Positions 1 to 6,847 of a stretch of DNA of 9,543 bases are shown here, piece by piece (positions within the stretch are counted from its first letter, which is position 1; every line of letters begins with the position of its first letter). The DNA is from Methylococcaceae bacterium UBA4132. GTDB taxonomy: Bacteria > Pseudomonadota > Gammaproteobacteria > Methylococcales > Methylomonadaceae. The notes beneath the pieces are model-generated. The model ran no database searches and was not told the DNA's origin. It saw only the letters and a program-made list of their open reading frames with translations. The stretch spans positions 1 through 9,543 of the forward strand of contig DFWO01000120.1 of assembly GCA_002380945.1 (NCBI GenBank). The letters are read 5' to 3'. The position numbers and the translations under genes were made by a program.

Positions 1-60
1 TATTTGGAACGTCATTTTGAGCCAAATCCGAACGATGAATTCAAGATGGAGCCACCATAA
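1..60 (+). CDS. C-terminal tail of an ORF cut by the window edge, possibly an IS200/IS605 transposase
   Basis: Frame 1 is open from the first base and ends with TAA at 58-60; the last 19 residues read YLERHFEPNPNDEFKMEPP. The stop sits directly against the three-hairpin element that follows, which is the usual position of a transposon gene (TnpA or TnpB) relative to the right end of an IS200/IS605-type element. The residue string alone is too short to assign; the transposase reading is inferred from the adjacent hairpins. It could also be a host gene with the element inserted just after its stop. Confidence 0.4.
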   Translation, partial: YLERHFEPNPNDEFKMEPP

Positions 61-140
61 GACGCGTCGTTTAGCCGACGCGTATCCGGACTTCCAGTCC
101 GTAACTCAAACCCACCAGCTTTTAGCTGGTGGTTGTTTAG
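61..140 (+). mobile_element. Putative right end of an IS200/IS605-type element with three hairpins (possible TnpB guide RNA scaffold)
   Basis: Three perfect stem-loops follow one another: an 8-bp stem 62-69/76-83 (ACGCGTCG with CGACGCGT), a 6-bp stem 87-92/96-101 (CGGACT with AGTCCG, 3-nt loop), and a 9-bp stem 112-120/124-132 (CCACCAGCT with AGCTGGTGG, 3-nt loop). Serial hairpins immediately after a transposon stop codon, ending in a strong subterminal hairpin, are typical of IS200/IS605 right ends. In TnpB-carrying members the same stretch is the scaffold of the omega (re)RNA, whose guide would be read from the flanking DNA just beyond the element end, here somewhere after about position 135-140. 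The exact cleavage site is not defined by the sequence, and the left end lies outside the window. Confidence 0.55.
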
Positions 141-305
141 TACCTTGTATTCTAACTTCTTTAGGTAATCACACCGCTTGTGAGCGACCGTTCTGAAAAA
201 GTTTTGCGGTTGCCATGATGTGATATTCTCGAAAAGATAGATATTACATCTTGGGCTGTTTTAGTCACATATCAATGTACGGTAGTTTACTGTCTAAGGA
301 TTTCG

Positions 306-2267
306 TTAGGGATGAAAATCCACTTCTTTCGTTACAAGCTCAGCATAAGCGGCAATGTCATAAGGAGGATTTCCTCGCCGCGATAGTTCCTCTCTGGCAA
401 GATCACGCTGAGTTTTGAATGAAAAGTTAAGATAGGCTATCTTCTCTCCATCATAATTATTATGAGTCTCTTTAATATGATCGAGATCACCTACTTCTAG
501 CACATGATGCAAAATGTTCGTTGAGATGGAATCTTTCATATCAATAAAACGTTTAATTGCAGAAATAGATATGTCTGAATGACGTATATAGTTACACCCA
601 TAATATAATAGTGAACCATAGACCTCTCCAAATATTTCCATTAAATCGAATTTTTCGATTAAATCGAATTCCATCCCAAACAATAATGGCTGGTCTTTTG
701 TTGGTTTACAGGTCTTTACTATATTATCTATCGCTAGTGTTAACTCACAGATAATCTTGTCATCATTCTTTTTAATTTTGCGGGTGATATGTAATGCCAT
801 TTTTAGCGCAGTTAGTTGTACCCCTGTTCCTCTGTTCAACTTAAAATTTGCGATATTAGCGAGAGCTGTCAAATCGGTCAATTTCTTGACTGCAGCTTTG
901 CGTACATACTTGTTATTAGGGTTTTTGGCGGCTTCGACAAGGCTGGTTTGATCCATGAATTTTTCGACTTCAGCATTAGCCTGATAGGTTAATTTTTCAA
1001 CTGCAGCTTTACGTATATCCTTGTCGCTATCATTTTTAGCGACTTTGGTCAGAATAGTCTGATTGGTCAACTTCTCGACTGCAACTTTGCGATCATGCTT
1101 GTTCCTAAATTCGGTGATTTTACCAAGAACAGCCTGAATTGCGATCTCACCAAGGATGATCTGATCGGTCAATCTTTCAACTGCAGCTACGCGCACGTCC
1201 CAGTTGCTATCATTTTTGGCGACTTCGGCGAGGCTATATTGATCAGTCAACTTATTAACTGCAGCGACGCGTATATCTACATCGCTATCGTTTCTGGCGA
1301 TTGCGGCGATAATAGTCTGATCGGTTAATTTTTTGACGGCTGCCCAGTGTGCTGCATGTGTTTGGCTAATGCTAGCGGTTTTATCGACTTCGGCAAAGCT
1401 GTATATATAGACTGCATAGATGGCAGCACGGCGCACAGAATCGTTGCTATCATTTTTGGCAACTTCGGCAAGGATAGCTTGGTCGGTCAACTTCTCCACT
1501 GCAGCACGGCGCACAGAATCGTTGCTATCATTTTTGGCAACTTCGGCAAGGATAGCTTGATCGGTCAACTTCTCGACTGCAGTCCTGCGTACATCAAGAT
1601 AGCTGGCTTTTTTAGCGATTTCAGCAAGGATAGCCTGATCTGTCAACCTCTCGACTGCAGCTTGCCCTCCACTCGCGTCACTATTGTTTTTGGCGATTTC
1701 TGCGAGGATAGTATGATCAGTCAACTTATTGGTTGCAGCTAGGCGAACATTTTTGTTGCTATCATTTTTGGCAACTTCGGCGAGGATAGCTTGATCGGTC
1801 AACTTCTCGACTGCAGCCCTGCGCACATCCCAGTGGCTATTGTTTTTGGCGACTTCGACGAGCATAGCCTGATCAGTCAATTTCTCAACTGCAACTTTGC
1901 GTATATAGTTGCCAGTGTTTTTGGCGACTTCGGCGAGTATAGCCTGATTGGTCAACTCCTTGACTACAGATAGACCTATTTCCGTATCGGTCAACTTCTT
2001 GATCGCAGCTAGTTGTACACTCTCATCCCTATCATTTTTAGCAACTTCGGCGAGGATAGCCTGATTGGTCAACTCCTTGATTACAGCTAGACCTATTTCC
2101 GTATCGGTCAATTTCTTGATCGCAGCTAGTTGCACATTCTCGTCTCTATCGTTTTTAGCAACTTCGGCGAGGATAGCCTGATCGGTCAATGTCTCGACTG
2201 TAGCCAGTCGGATATGAATATTTGAATGCTGCCACTTTGGGCGAAATAGATTAAGAAACCATAACAT
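306..2267 (-). CDS. HEAT/LRV-like helical repeat protein with an unassigned C-terminal domain
   Basis: The 653-residue product begins with a short hydrophobic cap (MLWFLNLFRPKWQHSN). From residue 31 to about 466 it consists of roughly 18 units, mostly 26 residues with consensus AILAEVAKNDSNxxVRxA-AVEKLTDQ. The pattern of two short amphipathic helices with a conserved VR..A turn is that of HEAT or leucine-rich-variant solenoids, which serve as protein-binding scaffolds. Units of 13, 25, 28 and 34 residues interrupt the register, notably a degenerate one at 290-317. Residues about 495-653 have no repeats and match no family I recognise. There is no clear signal peptide or long membrane segment, so it is probably cytoplasmic. 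The ATG at 2265-2267 is preceded by a weak GGGAC at suitable distance. It is transcribed divergently from the M16 operon. The partner and role are unknown. Confidence 0.9.
   Translation of the reverse strand: MLWFLNLFRPKWQHSNIHIRLATVETLTDQAILAEVAKNDRDENVQLAAIKKLTDTEIGLAVIKELTNQAILAEVAKNDRDESVQLAAIKKLTDTEIGLSVVKELTNQAILAEVAKNTGNYIRKVAVEKLTDQAMLVEVAKNNSHWDVRRAAVEKLTDQAILAEVAKNDSNKNVRLAATNKLTDHTILAEIAKNNSDASGGQAAVERLTDQAILAEIAKKASYLDVRRTAVEKLTDQAILAEVAKNDSNDSVRRAAVEKLTDQAILAEVAKNDSNDSVRRAAIYAVYIYSFAEVDKTASISQTHAAHWAAVKKLTDQTIIAAIARNDSDVDIRVAAVNKLTDQYSLAEVAKNDSNWDVRVAAVERLTDQIILGEIAIQAVLGKITEFRNKHDRKVAVEKLTNQTILTKVAKNDSDKDIRKAAVEKLTYQANAEVEKFMDQTSLVEAAKNPNNKYVRKAAVKKLTDLTALANIANFKLNRGTGVQLTALKMALHITRKIKKNDDKIICELTLAIDNIVKTCKPTKDQPLLFGMEFDLIEKFDLMEIFGEVYGSLLYYGCNYIRHSDISISAIKRFIDMKDSISTNILHHVLEVGDLDHIKETHNNYDGEKIAYLNFSFKTQRDLAREELSRRGNPPYDIAAYAELVTKEVDFHP
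870..2177 (-). repeat. In-gene tandem repeat array, basic period 78 bp (26 codons)
   Basis: This stretch encodes residues 31-466 of the helical repeat protein. The 78-bp period is visible in the DNA as recurring TTTTTGGCGACTTCGGCGAG and GGTCAACTTCTCGACTGCAG blocks. The best-preserved pair is 1423-1481 and 1501-1559, identical over 59 nt and exactly 78 bp apart. Units drift towards the 3' end of the gene (low coordinates). The repeats carry an open reading frame throughout and have no conserved-repeat/unique-spacer alternation, so this is coding amplification and not CRISPR. Confidence 0.92.
1944..2177 (-). repeat. 117-bp direct duplication (39-residue super-unit, two copies)
   Basis: 2061-2177 and 1944-2060 encode residues 31-69 and 70-108. 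Each is a 26-residue unit followed by a 13-residue half unit (EIGLxVxKELTNQ). The copies differ at only a few residues (for example DEN/DES, AVI/SVV), so the pair looks like a recent duplication at a coarser period than the rest of the array. Confidence 0.88.
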
Positions 2268-2570
2268 TTTAGTTGTCCCAACAGTTCGTGAAAGTATGTT
2301 CCAATAGTTAAATGCGACTGAAAAAATAAAAATAACTTCCTGTCATTCATCTTCTTTTTAAGTCTTAGTCATTAAAACAGAAAATAGGGTCAAACTCTAT
2401 TATTTGGCATTGTTAATCAAGCAATGAGTATTATGTTTAGACCCCCATTTTAGTGGCACAACGTGTAACAACAAGAAAACTAGAATTTTCCGTTGCTAAC
2501 ATAGCGCGTTACCCTATTTAACGATACCATTGTCAACCTAGACAAAAACTCAATTTTTCAAAAGGACGCT
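2268..2570. promoter_or_regulatory. Divergent intergenic region between the repeat protein gene and the M16 operon
   Basis: This 303-bp AT-rich spacer should carry promoters for both directions. For the plus strand, TTGCTA at 2493-2498, a 16-bp spacer and TATTTA at 2515-2520 form a plausible sigma70-type promoter, followed by the ribosome binding site AAAGGA at 2561-2566, five bases before the M16 start codon. No convincing promoter was picked out for the minus strand. An imperfect palindrome occupies 2387-2444 (listed separately). No ORF of note is present. Confidence 0.4.
2387..2444. repeat. Imperfect palindrome in the divergent intergenic region
   Basis: GGGTC-AAAC at 2387-2395 pairs with GTTT-A-GACCC at 2435-2444 with one bulged A. 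An inner CATTG at 2408-2412 pairs with CAATG at 2422-2426 around a 9-nt loop. The outer arms begin with a GGGTCAAACTC block of the kind seen at the ends of dispersed palindromic elements, so this may be a small MITE- or REP-like unit; a bidirectional regulatory hairpin is the alternative. Only the pairing is seen; the identity is inferred. Confidence 0.4.
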
Positions 2571-3926
2571 ATGAACAAACGATTATTAAGCTACCTGCTA
2601 CTGTGTTTGCCTGTGGTGGCGAATAGCGAGGCAAGCAAAGTTTCTGAGCATATTTTAAAAAATGGCTTAAAAGTGCTGGTGAAAGAGGATCACCGTTCGC
2701 CTGTGGTGGTGTCGCAAGTGTGGTACAAAGTGGGTTCTAGTTATGAGCCTAACGGTATTACAGGCATTTCACACATGCTAGAACACATGATGTTTAAAGG
2801 CACGGATAAACATCCCGCAGGTGAGTTCTCCAAAATTATTGCTGAAAATGGCGGTGATGAGAATGCCTTTACAGGGCAGGACTATACGGCTTATTTTCAA
2901 ACGATGGCGGCAGATAAATTGGCTGTGAGCTTTGAACTGGAAGCTGACCGTATGCGTGGTCTGCATTTGTTGCCCGATGAGTTGAAAAAAGAGCTGGAAG
3001 TGGTGACGGAAGAACGCCGTATGCGTACCGATGATAAGCCACAAGCAAAATTGGCTGAGTCTTTTAATGCCGTGGCTTATACCAGTAGCCCGTATAAACA
3101 CCCTGTCATTGGTTGGCCGTCGGATATTGCCAATTATAAAGTAGAGGATTTACAAGCATGGTATCAGCAGTGGTATGCGCCGAATAATGCCACATTGGTG
3201 GTGGTTGGTGATGTGCAGACGCAAGCGGTGTTTGATTTGGCGGAAAAGTATTTTGCCGAACTGAAAACCAGCGATATTAAGCCGTTAAAACCACAGCCTG
3301 ACATGGAACAGTTGGGTGTGCGGCGCATTACTGTTAAAGCTCCTGCGAAAATGCCTGTCATGGTGATGGGCTATAAAGTACCTAGTTTGAAAACTGCCCA
3401 ATCAGAAGATGAAGCGTATGCTTTAGAAGTGTTAGCTGGTGTGTTGGACGGTGGTAATAGTGCAAGATTATCAACTGATTTGGTACGCGGTAAACAATTA
3501 GCGGTGTCCGCAGGTGCAAATTACGATTTAATAGGCAGATTAGATGGTTTATTTGAATTAGAATCCACGCCTGTAGAAGGCAAAAGTGTGGCTGATTTAG
3601 AAGCAGCGTTAAAAGCGGAAGTGACTAGGTTACAACAAACCTTAATCAGCGATGAAGAACTGCAACGTATTAAAGCGCAAGTGTTAGCCAGTGATGTTTA
3701 TGAAAAAGACTCTAATTTTTATCAAGCCATGCAGTTAGGTTCTTTGGAAACTGTGAACTTACCGTGGCAAAAAGCTGATGAGTATGTCGCTAATATCAAC
3801 AAAGTCACCGCTGAACAAGTGCGTGATGTGGCAAAAAAATATTTGATTGAAGACCATTTAACAGTGGGCTATCTCGATCCGCAAGCGATTAAACCCACAA
3901 CCAGCAACGCCAAAGGAGCAAAATAA
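2571..3926 (+). CDS. Secreted M16 (pitrilysin/insulinase) family zinc metallopeptidase, catalytic subunit
   Basis: The 451-residue product starts with a signal peptide (Lys/Arg-positive start, hydrophobic stretch to about residue 17, small residues near 18-21), so it is exported to the periplasm or envelope. The inverted zinc motif HxxEH is present as HMLEH at residues 68-72. The third zinc ligand, a glutamate 76 residues later, is E148 in EVVTEERRMR, as expected for M16. The length fits the single-chain half (N-terminal catalytic plus C-terminal M16_C domain) of two-subunit bacterial M16 peptidases. The ATG at 2571 has a good AAAGGA site. Its stop TAA shares one base with the ATG of the next gene (TAATG), implying translational coupling and a heterodimer with that product. 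The physiological substrate is not evident; peptides or misfolded envelope proteins are usual for the family. Confidence 0.96.
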   Translation: MNKRLLSYLLLCLPVVANSEASKVSEHILKNGLKVLVKEDHRSPVVVSQVWYKVGSSYEPNGITGISHMLEHMMFKGTDKHPAGEFSKIIAENGGDENAFTGQDYTAYFQTMAADKLAVSFELEADRMRGLHLLPDELKKELEVVTEERRMRTDDKPQAKLAESFNAVAYTSSPYKHPVIGWPSDIANYKVEDLQAWYQQWYAPNNATLVVVGDVQTQAVFDLAEKYFAELKTSDIKPLKPQPDMEQLGVRRITVKAPAKMPVMVMGYKVPSLKTAQSEDEAYALEVLAGVLDGGNSARLSTDLVRGKQLAVSAGANYDLIGRLDGLFELESTPVEGKSVADLEAALKAEVTRLQQTLISDEELQRIKAQVLASDVYEKDSNFYQAMQLGSLETVNLPWQKADEYVANINKVTAEQVRDVAKKYLIEDHLTVGYLDPQAIKPTTSNAKGAK

Positions 3927-5239
3927 TGGCTATTCGTTTATTAGGTTTACTGTTATTCGTGTTCAGTTCTGTGACGATGGCAGCAGCAAAAATTGATCAC
4001 TGGCAAACGCCACAAGGTAGCCGCGTGTATTATGTCCGCACCGAAGGTTTGCCGATGGTAGATATTCAAGTAAGTTTTGATGCAGGCGCGGCGCGTGATG
4101 GTCAACAGTTTGGTGTTGCGGCATTAACAGCGGCGTTATTGGATACGGGGGCAGGGCAGTGGAACGCCGATGCGATTGCACAACGTTTTGAAAGTGTCGG
4201 TGCGTTGTTTGATGTCAGCGCGTCTACCGATATGGTGACATTATCATTACGCACGCTGACCGATAAAGCGTTATTCGATAAGTCGCTAGAAACCATGCAG
4301 ACTATTTTAACGAAACCACGTTTTAATGCCGCCGATTTTAAACGGGAAAAAAATAGAACTCTTGCTGCTCTAAAGCAACAGGAAGAATCACCTGCTGCGG
4401 TAGGTGGTATCGCATTTAGTAAAGTGCTGTATGGTTCGCACCCTTATGGACATCAAACGGCGGGTGACATGAAAACCGTCGCCGCGCTTAAAGAGGCGGA
4501 TTTAAAGCGTTTTTATCAAAACTATTATGTGGCAGCGAATGCTATCGTGGTCATCGTCGGTGACATACCCAAAGAGCAAGCCGAACAAACCGCGCTGTTA
4601 TTAGTAAAAGACTTACCGACAGGCAAAAAACCTGACGCATTGCCCGATGTCGTTATTCCTACGCAAGCCACACAACAGCATATTGAATTTCCTTCTACAC
4701 AAACTCATGTATTAGTTGGCTTACCTGTCACTTATCGTAAAGACCCTGATTATTATAATTTGTATGTTGGTAATCATATTTTGGGTGGTAGTGGCTTGGT
4801 ATCTAAATTATTTGATGAAGTGCGTGAAAAACGTGGCTTGGCTTACAGTGCAAGTAGCTCCATGTCGCCGATGTTAAAACCTGGTCCTTTTACCGTCGGA
4901 CTACAAACGCGTAACGATCAAACTCAACAAGCCTTGGAAGTGCTAAATAAAACCCTGAGCGATTTTGTCACGCAAGGTCCTACTGAAGCAGAACTCACAG
5001 CGGCTAAGAAAAATATTATCGGTGGCTTTGCTATGCGTTTTGATACCAATAAAAAACTGGCTAACTACGTCGGCATGATTGGTTTTTATGAAATGCCGTT
5101 GGATTATTTGGATACGTTTCAGAAAAAAGTTGAAGAAACCACGGTAGCGACTATTAGTGATGCCTTTAAACGTCGCGTTAATTTGAACGCCTTACAAACT
5201 GTGACCGTAGGCAAAACGGCAGAAAAAAGTGCAAAATAA
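3926..5239 (+). CDS. M16 family peptidase-like protein, non-catalytic partner subunit
   Basis: The 437-residue product has a signal peptide (hydrophobic residues about 4-17, cleavage probably near the Ala-Ala-Ala-Lys at 19-22). The fold is M16 throughout (AGAARDG at 53-59, YYVAANAIVVIVGD at 200-213). However, the HxxEH site is replaced by ALTAALLDTGAG at about 66-77, so it cannot bind the catalytic zinc. The C-terminal half keeps the basic/tyrosine segment VREKRGLAYS (299-308), which in two-component M16 enzymes comes from the non-catalytic subunit and positions the substrate. Together with the one-base overlap with the upstream catalytic gene, this supports a heterodimer. AAAGGAG at 3912-3918 is the ribosome binding site. 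Its last 11 bases overlap the start of rsmD. Confidence 0.95.
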   Translation: MAIRLLGLLLFVFSSVTMAAAKIDHWQTPQGSRVYYVRTEGLPMVDIQVSFDAGAARDGQQFGVAALTAALLDTGAGQWNADAIAQRFESVGALFDVSASTDMVTLSLRTLTDKALFDKSLETMQTILTKPRFNAADFKREKNRTLAALKQQEESPAAVGGIAFSKVLYGSHPYGHQTAGDMKTVAALKEADLKRFYQNYYVAANAIVVIVGDIPKEQAEQTALLLVKDLPTGKKPDALPDVVIPTQATQQHIEFPSTQTHVLVGLPVTYRKDPDYYNLYVGNHILGGSGLVSKLFDEVREKRGLAYSASSSMSPMLKPGPFTVGLQTRNDQTQQALEVLNKTLSDFVTQGPTEAELTAAKKNIIGGFAMRFDTNKKLANYVGMIGFYEMPLDYLDTFQKKVEETTVATISDAFKRRVNLNALQTVTVGKTAEKSAK

Positions 5240-5819
5240 ACTTAGCATTATTGGCGGCAACTGGCGTAGCCGTAAAATTAGCTTTGAAGACGCAGAAGGC
5301 TTAAGACCGACACCTGCTAGAGTCCGTGAGACACTATTCAACTGGTTGCAATACGATATTCTCGATAGTCGCTGTCTGGATTTATACGCAGGCAGTGGTG
5401 CGTTGAGTTTTGAAGCGGCATCGCGTGGGGCAAAATCTGTGGTGCAAGTAGAAAATAACCCTGTTGCCTGTCGGCACTTAAAAGCCAACGCGCTGGCGTT
5501 GGGGGCTGAGCAAATAAAAATCGTGCAGTCGGAAGCGTTTCGTTATTTAGCATCCGATGCAGAAGTATTTGACCTCGTGTTTATTGACCCGCCTTTTCAC
5601 CTCAACCTTGCGGCGCAAACCTGCCAATGGTTAGAAGATAAAGGCTGGCTAGCTGCTTATGCGAAAATTTATGTTGAAACGGAGAGTAAAGACGCTGTCA
5701 CACATCAGGCTTTTCAACTGGAAAAACTGCCCGAAAACTGGCGATTATTGAAACAGAAAACGGCGGGGGAAGTGATGTATCACTTGTTTGAGCGCGTGGG
5801 GAATAATGTACCGATTTGA
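5229..5819 (+). CDS. rsmD: 16S rRNA (guanine(966)-N(2))-methyltransferase RsmD
   Basis: The 196-residue product methylates N2 of G966 in 16S rRNA of the assembled 30S particle, using S-adenosylmethionine, in the cytoplasm. Family hallmarks are all visible: GGNWRSRKI at 9-17 followed by LRPTPARVRETLFNWL at 25-40; the SAM-binding glycine loop DLYAGSGALSFEA at 51-63; the acidic ribose ligand at E75 (VVQVENN); and the catalytic DPPF at 120-123. Length is usual for the family. The start is GTG at 5229, inside the end of the upstream M16 gene (11-nt overlap, phase +1), so it relies on coupling. The M16-M16-rsmD order is familiar in gammaproteobacteria. coaD, which often follows, is not here; a methyltransferase fragment overlaps the 3' end instead. 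Confidence 0.95.
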   Translation: MQNKLSIIGGNWRSRKISFEDAEGLRPTPARVRETLFNWLQYDILDSRCLDLYAGSGALSFEAASRGAKSVVQVENNPVACRHLKANALALGAEQIKIVQSEAFRYLASDAEVFDLVFIDPPFHLNLAAQTCQWLEDKGWLAAYAKIYVETESKDAVTHQAFQLEKLPENWRLLKQKTAGEVMYHLFERVGNNVPI

Positions 5820-6024
5820 TATTATCAACGCCTTAATCAAAAAATATGGCTATCAGCATTATTTAGAAATTGGCGTTGAAGCAGGTGAAACATTCACTAA
5901 AGTACAATGTGCCGTTAAACATGGCGTTGATCCTTTTTCGGTCAATGCCACTTTCCGCATTTCGTCAGATGAATTTTTTGCGAGAGCGAACGGTGATATT
6001 GAATATGCCCTTAGGCTTGGATAA
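5806..6024 (+). pseudogene. 5' fragment of a class I SAM-dependent methyltransferase
   Basis: The ATG at 5806 opens 72 residues beginning MYRFDIINALIKKYGYQHYL. LEIGVEAGETF at 20-30 is a SAM-binding motif I of the Methyltransf_24 type, VDP at 41-43 is the second-strand acidic end, and FRISSDEFF at 50-58 is the segment that in full-length relatives leads to the DxIFIDGLHE core. That core and all later parts are missing: the frame stops at TAA 6022-6024 after residues with no family resemblance. The fragment therefore cannot fold as a complete methyltransferase. The start lies inside the last codons of rsmD (14-nt overlap). Another short frame (about 5950-6066) ends NYQRVLPCYMRKHN and may be a scrap of further coding sequence, unassigned. 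Confidence 0.55.
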
Positions 6025-6078
6025 TTATCAGAGAGTGCTACCCTGTTACATGAGAAAACATAACTAAAGGAGAATTAA

Positions 6079-6771
6079 ATGAATCTTACCGAACTTGCAC
6101 AAAAACATGGCACTGATAAATGGGGAGAATATCACCGTTATACGCCCCTTTATGAAAAACACTTTACTCTCTTTAAAGACCAGCGGGTCTTGCTTTTGGA
6201 GATAGGTGTGGGAGGGTATGATCATCCCAATCAAGGTGGAAATAGCCTGAAAATGTGGGCGGATTGGTTTACCCATGAAGAGTCTATTTTTATAGGTATA
6301 GACATAAATGAAAAACACCTGAAATTTGATGATAAGAGAATTCGTGTGTATCAAGGAAACCAAATTGATGGTGACTTTTTGGAAGCGATATGGAAGCAAT
6401 ATGGTGATTTCGATATTATTGTTGATGATGGTAGCCATTATCCAATGCACGTCATCGAAACATTTAATATATTATTCAAAAAGCTTAAGGAAGGCGGGAT
6501 TTATGTCATAGAAGACACTCAGACAAGTTACTGGAATGGACCGTGGAATCAGAATGTTCAACACAACGTAGATAATCCAACCTATTCTTACTTTAGAAAT
6601 ATACCAGACTGGATAAATTATCCAGAGATTCCAAATGGAATACCGCCAAATTACTTCGAGCTATATATTACAGGGGTTCATTTTTATCATAATCTTATAA
6701 TGATAGAAAAGAATTTGAATCTTGTGCCAAGCATTATTGTTCCTTCAAAAATTAAACCGTTAAGCACCTAA
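6079..6771 (+). CDS. Class I SAM-dependent methyltransferase, CmcI / macrocin O-methyltransferase-like
   Basis: The 230-residue product starts MNLTELAQKHGTDKWGEYHR, the GTDK-W segment typical of this family. LLLEIGVGGY at 38-47 is the SAM glycine loop, GIDIN at 73-77 gives the ribose-binding acid (D75), DIIVDDGSHY at 112-121 is the metal/catalytic-side DDGSH motif, and IYVIEDTQTSYW at 141-152 is a strongly conserved family block. HFYHNLIMIEK near 201-211 matches the family's end, so it appears full length. Relatives O-methylate sugars in antibiotic or surface-glycan pathways; the acceptor here cannot be deduced. It has a strong site AAAGGAGA at 6066-6073. Base composition is visibly more AT-rich than in rsmD or the M16 genes, and no biosynthetic partners flank it, which suggests acquisition by transfer. 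Confidence 0.85.
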   Translation: MNLTELAQKHGTDKWGEYHRYTPLYEKHFTLFKDQRVLLLEIGVGGYDHPNQGGNSLKMWADWFTHEESIFIGIDINEKHLKFDDKRIRVYQGNQIDGDFLEAIWKQYGDFDIIVDDGSHYPMHVIETFNILFKKLKEGGIYVIEDTQTSYWNGPWNQNVQHNVDNPTYSYFRNIPDWINYPEIPNGIPPNYFELYITGVHFYHNLIMIEKNLNLVPSIIVPSKIKPLST

Positions 6772-6777
6772 AGGCGG

Positions 6778-6847
6778 CAGTTTTAACATTGGAACGGACT
6801 AAAATTTTTACTCTTTTTAGTCCATCAATACTCTGGACAGTTTTAAC
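6778..6847. repeat. Palindrome bracketed by 10-bp direct repeats
   Basis: CAGTTTTAAC occurs at 6778-6787 and again at 6838-6847. Between them, GGACTAAAA at 6796-6804 pairs with TTTTAGTCC at 6815-6823 (9-bp stem, 10-nt loop), and ATTG at 6788-6791 can pair with CAAT at 6826-6829. The arrangement resembles a minute palindromic insertion with a target duplication, or the edge of the adjacent transposase element. The stop codon of that transposase (6843-6845) lies within the right direct repeat. Confidence 0.5.
6796..6823. terminator. Possible bidirectional terminator hairpin
   Basis: The 9-bp A/T-rich stem lies 24 bases after the methyltransferase stop on the plus strand and 19 bases after the transposase stop on the minus strand, between two convergent genes. 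Neither side has a clean run of T after the stem, and the stem has only four G-C pairs, so termination is only a possibility. Confidence 0.3.

Noticed and set aside
298..321. GGATTT/AAATCC inverted repeat at the end of the repeat protein gene as a terminator
   Set aside because: Only six pairs around a 12-nt loop that includes the stop codon, with no T-run on the minus strand; too weak to call.
757..1973. Several plus-strand open frames opposite the repeat protein gene
   Set aside because: They are antisense reflections of the repeat periodicity (recurring FGDFGEDSLIGQL-like strings) with no start-site support and no family resemblance.
870..2177. Regularly spaced repeats that could suggest a CRISPR array
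   Set aside because: The 78-bp units are coding in one long open frame, have no short constant repeat with unique spacers, and encode a consistent helical motif.
2778..5553. Minus-strand open frames opposite the M16 genes and rsmD
   Set aside because: They are fully inside well-supported genes on the other strand and show no domain or ribosome binding site.
5870..6067. 65-codon plus-strand frame ending NYQRVLPCYMRKHN
   Set aside because: Its first half is an out-of-frame reading of the methyltransferase fragment; the end may be a scrap of another gene but cannot be supported alone.
6064..6511. Open frames on both strands within the CmcI-like methyltransferase
   Set aside because: They are shadows of a gene with all family motifs in frame and a strong ribosome binding site.
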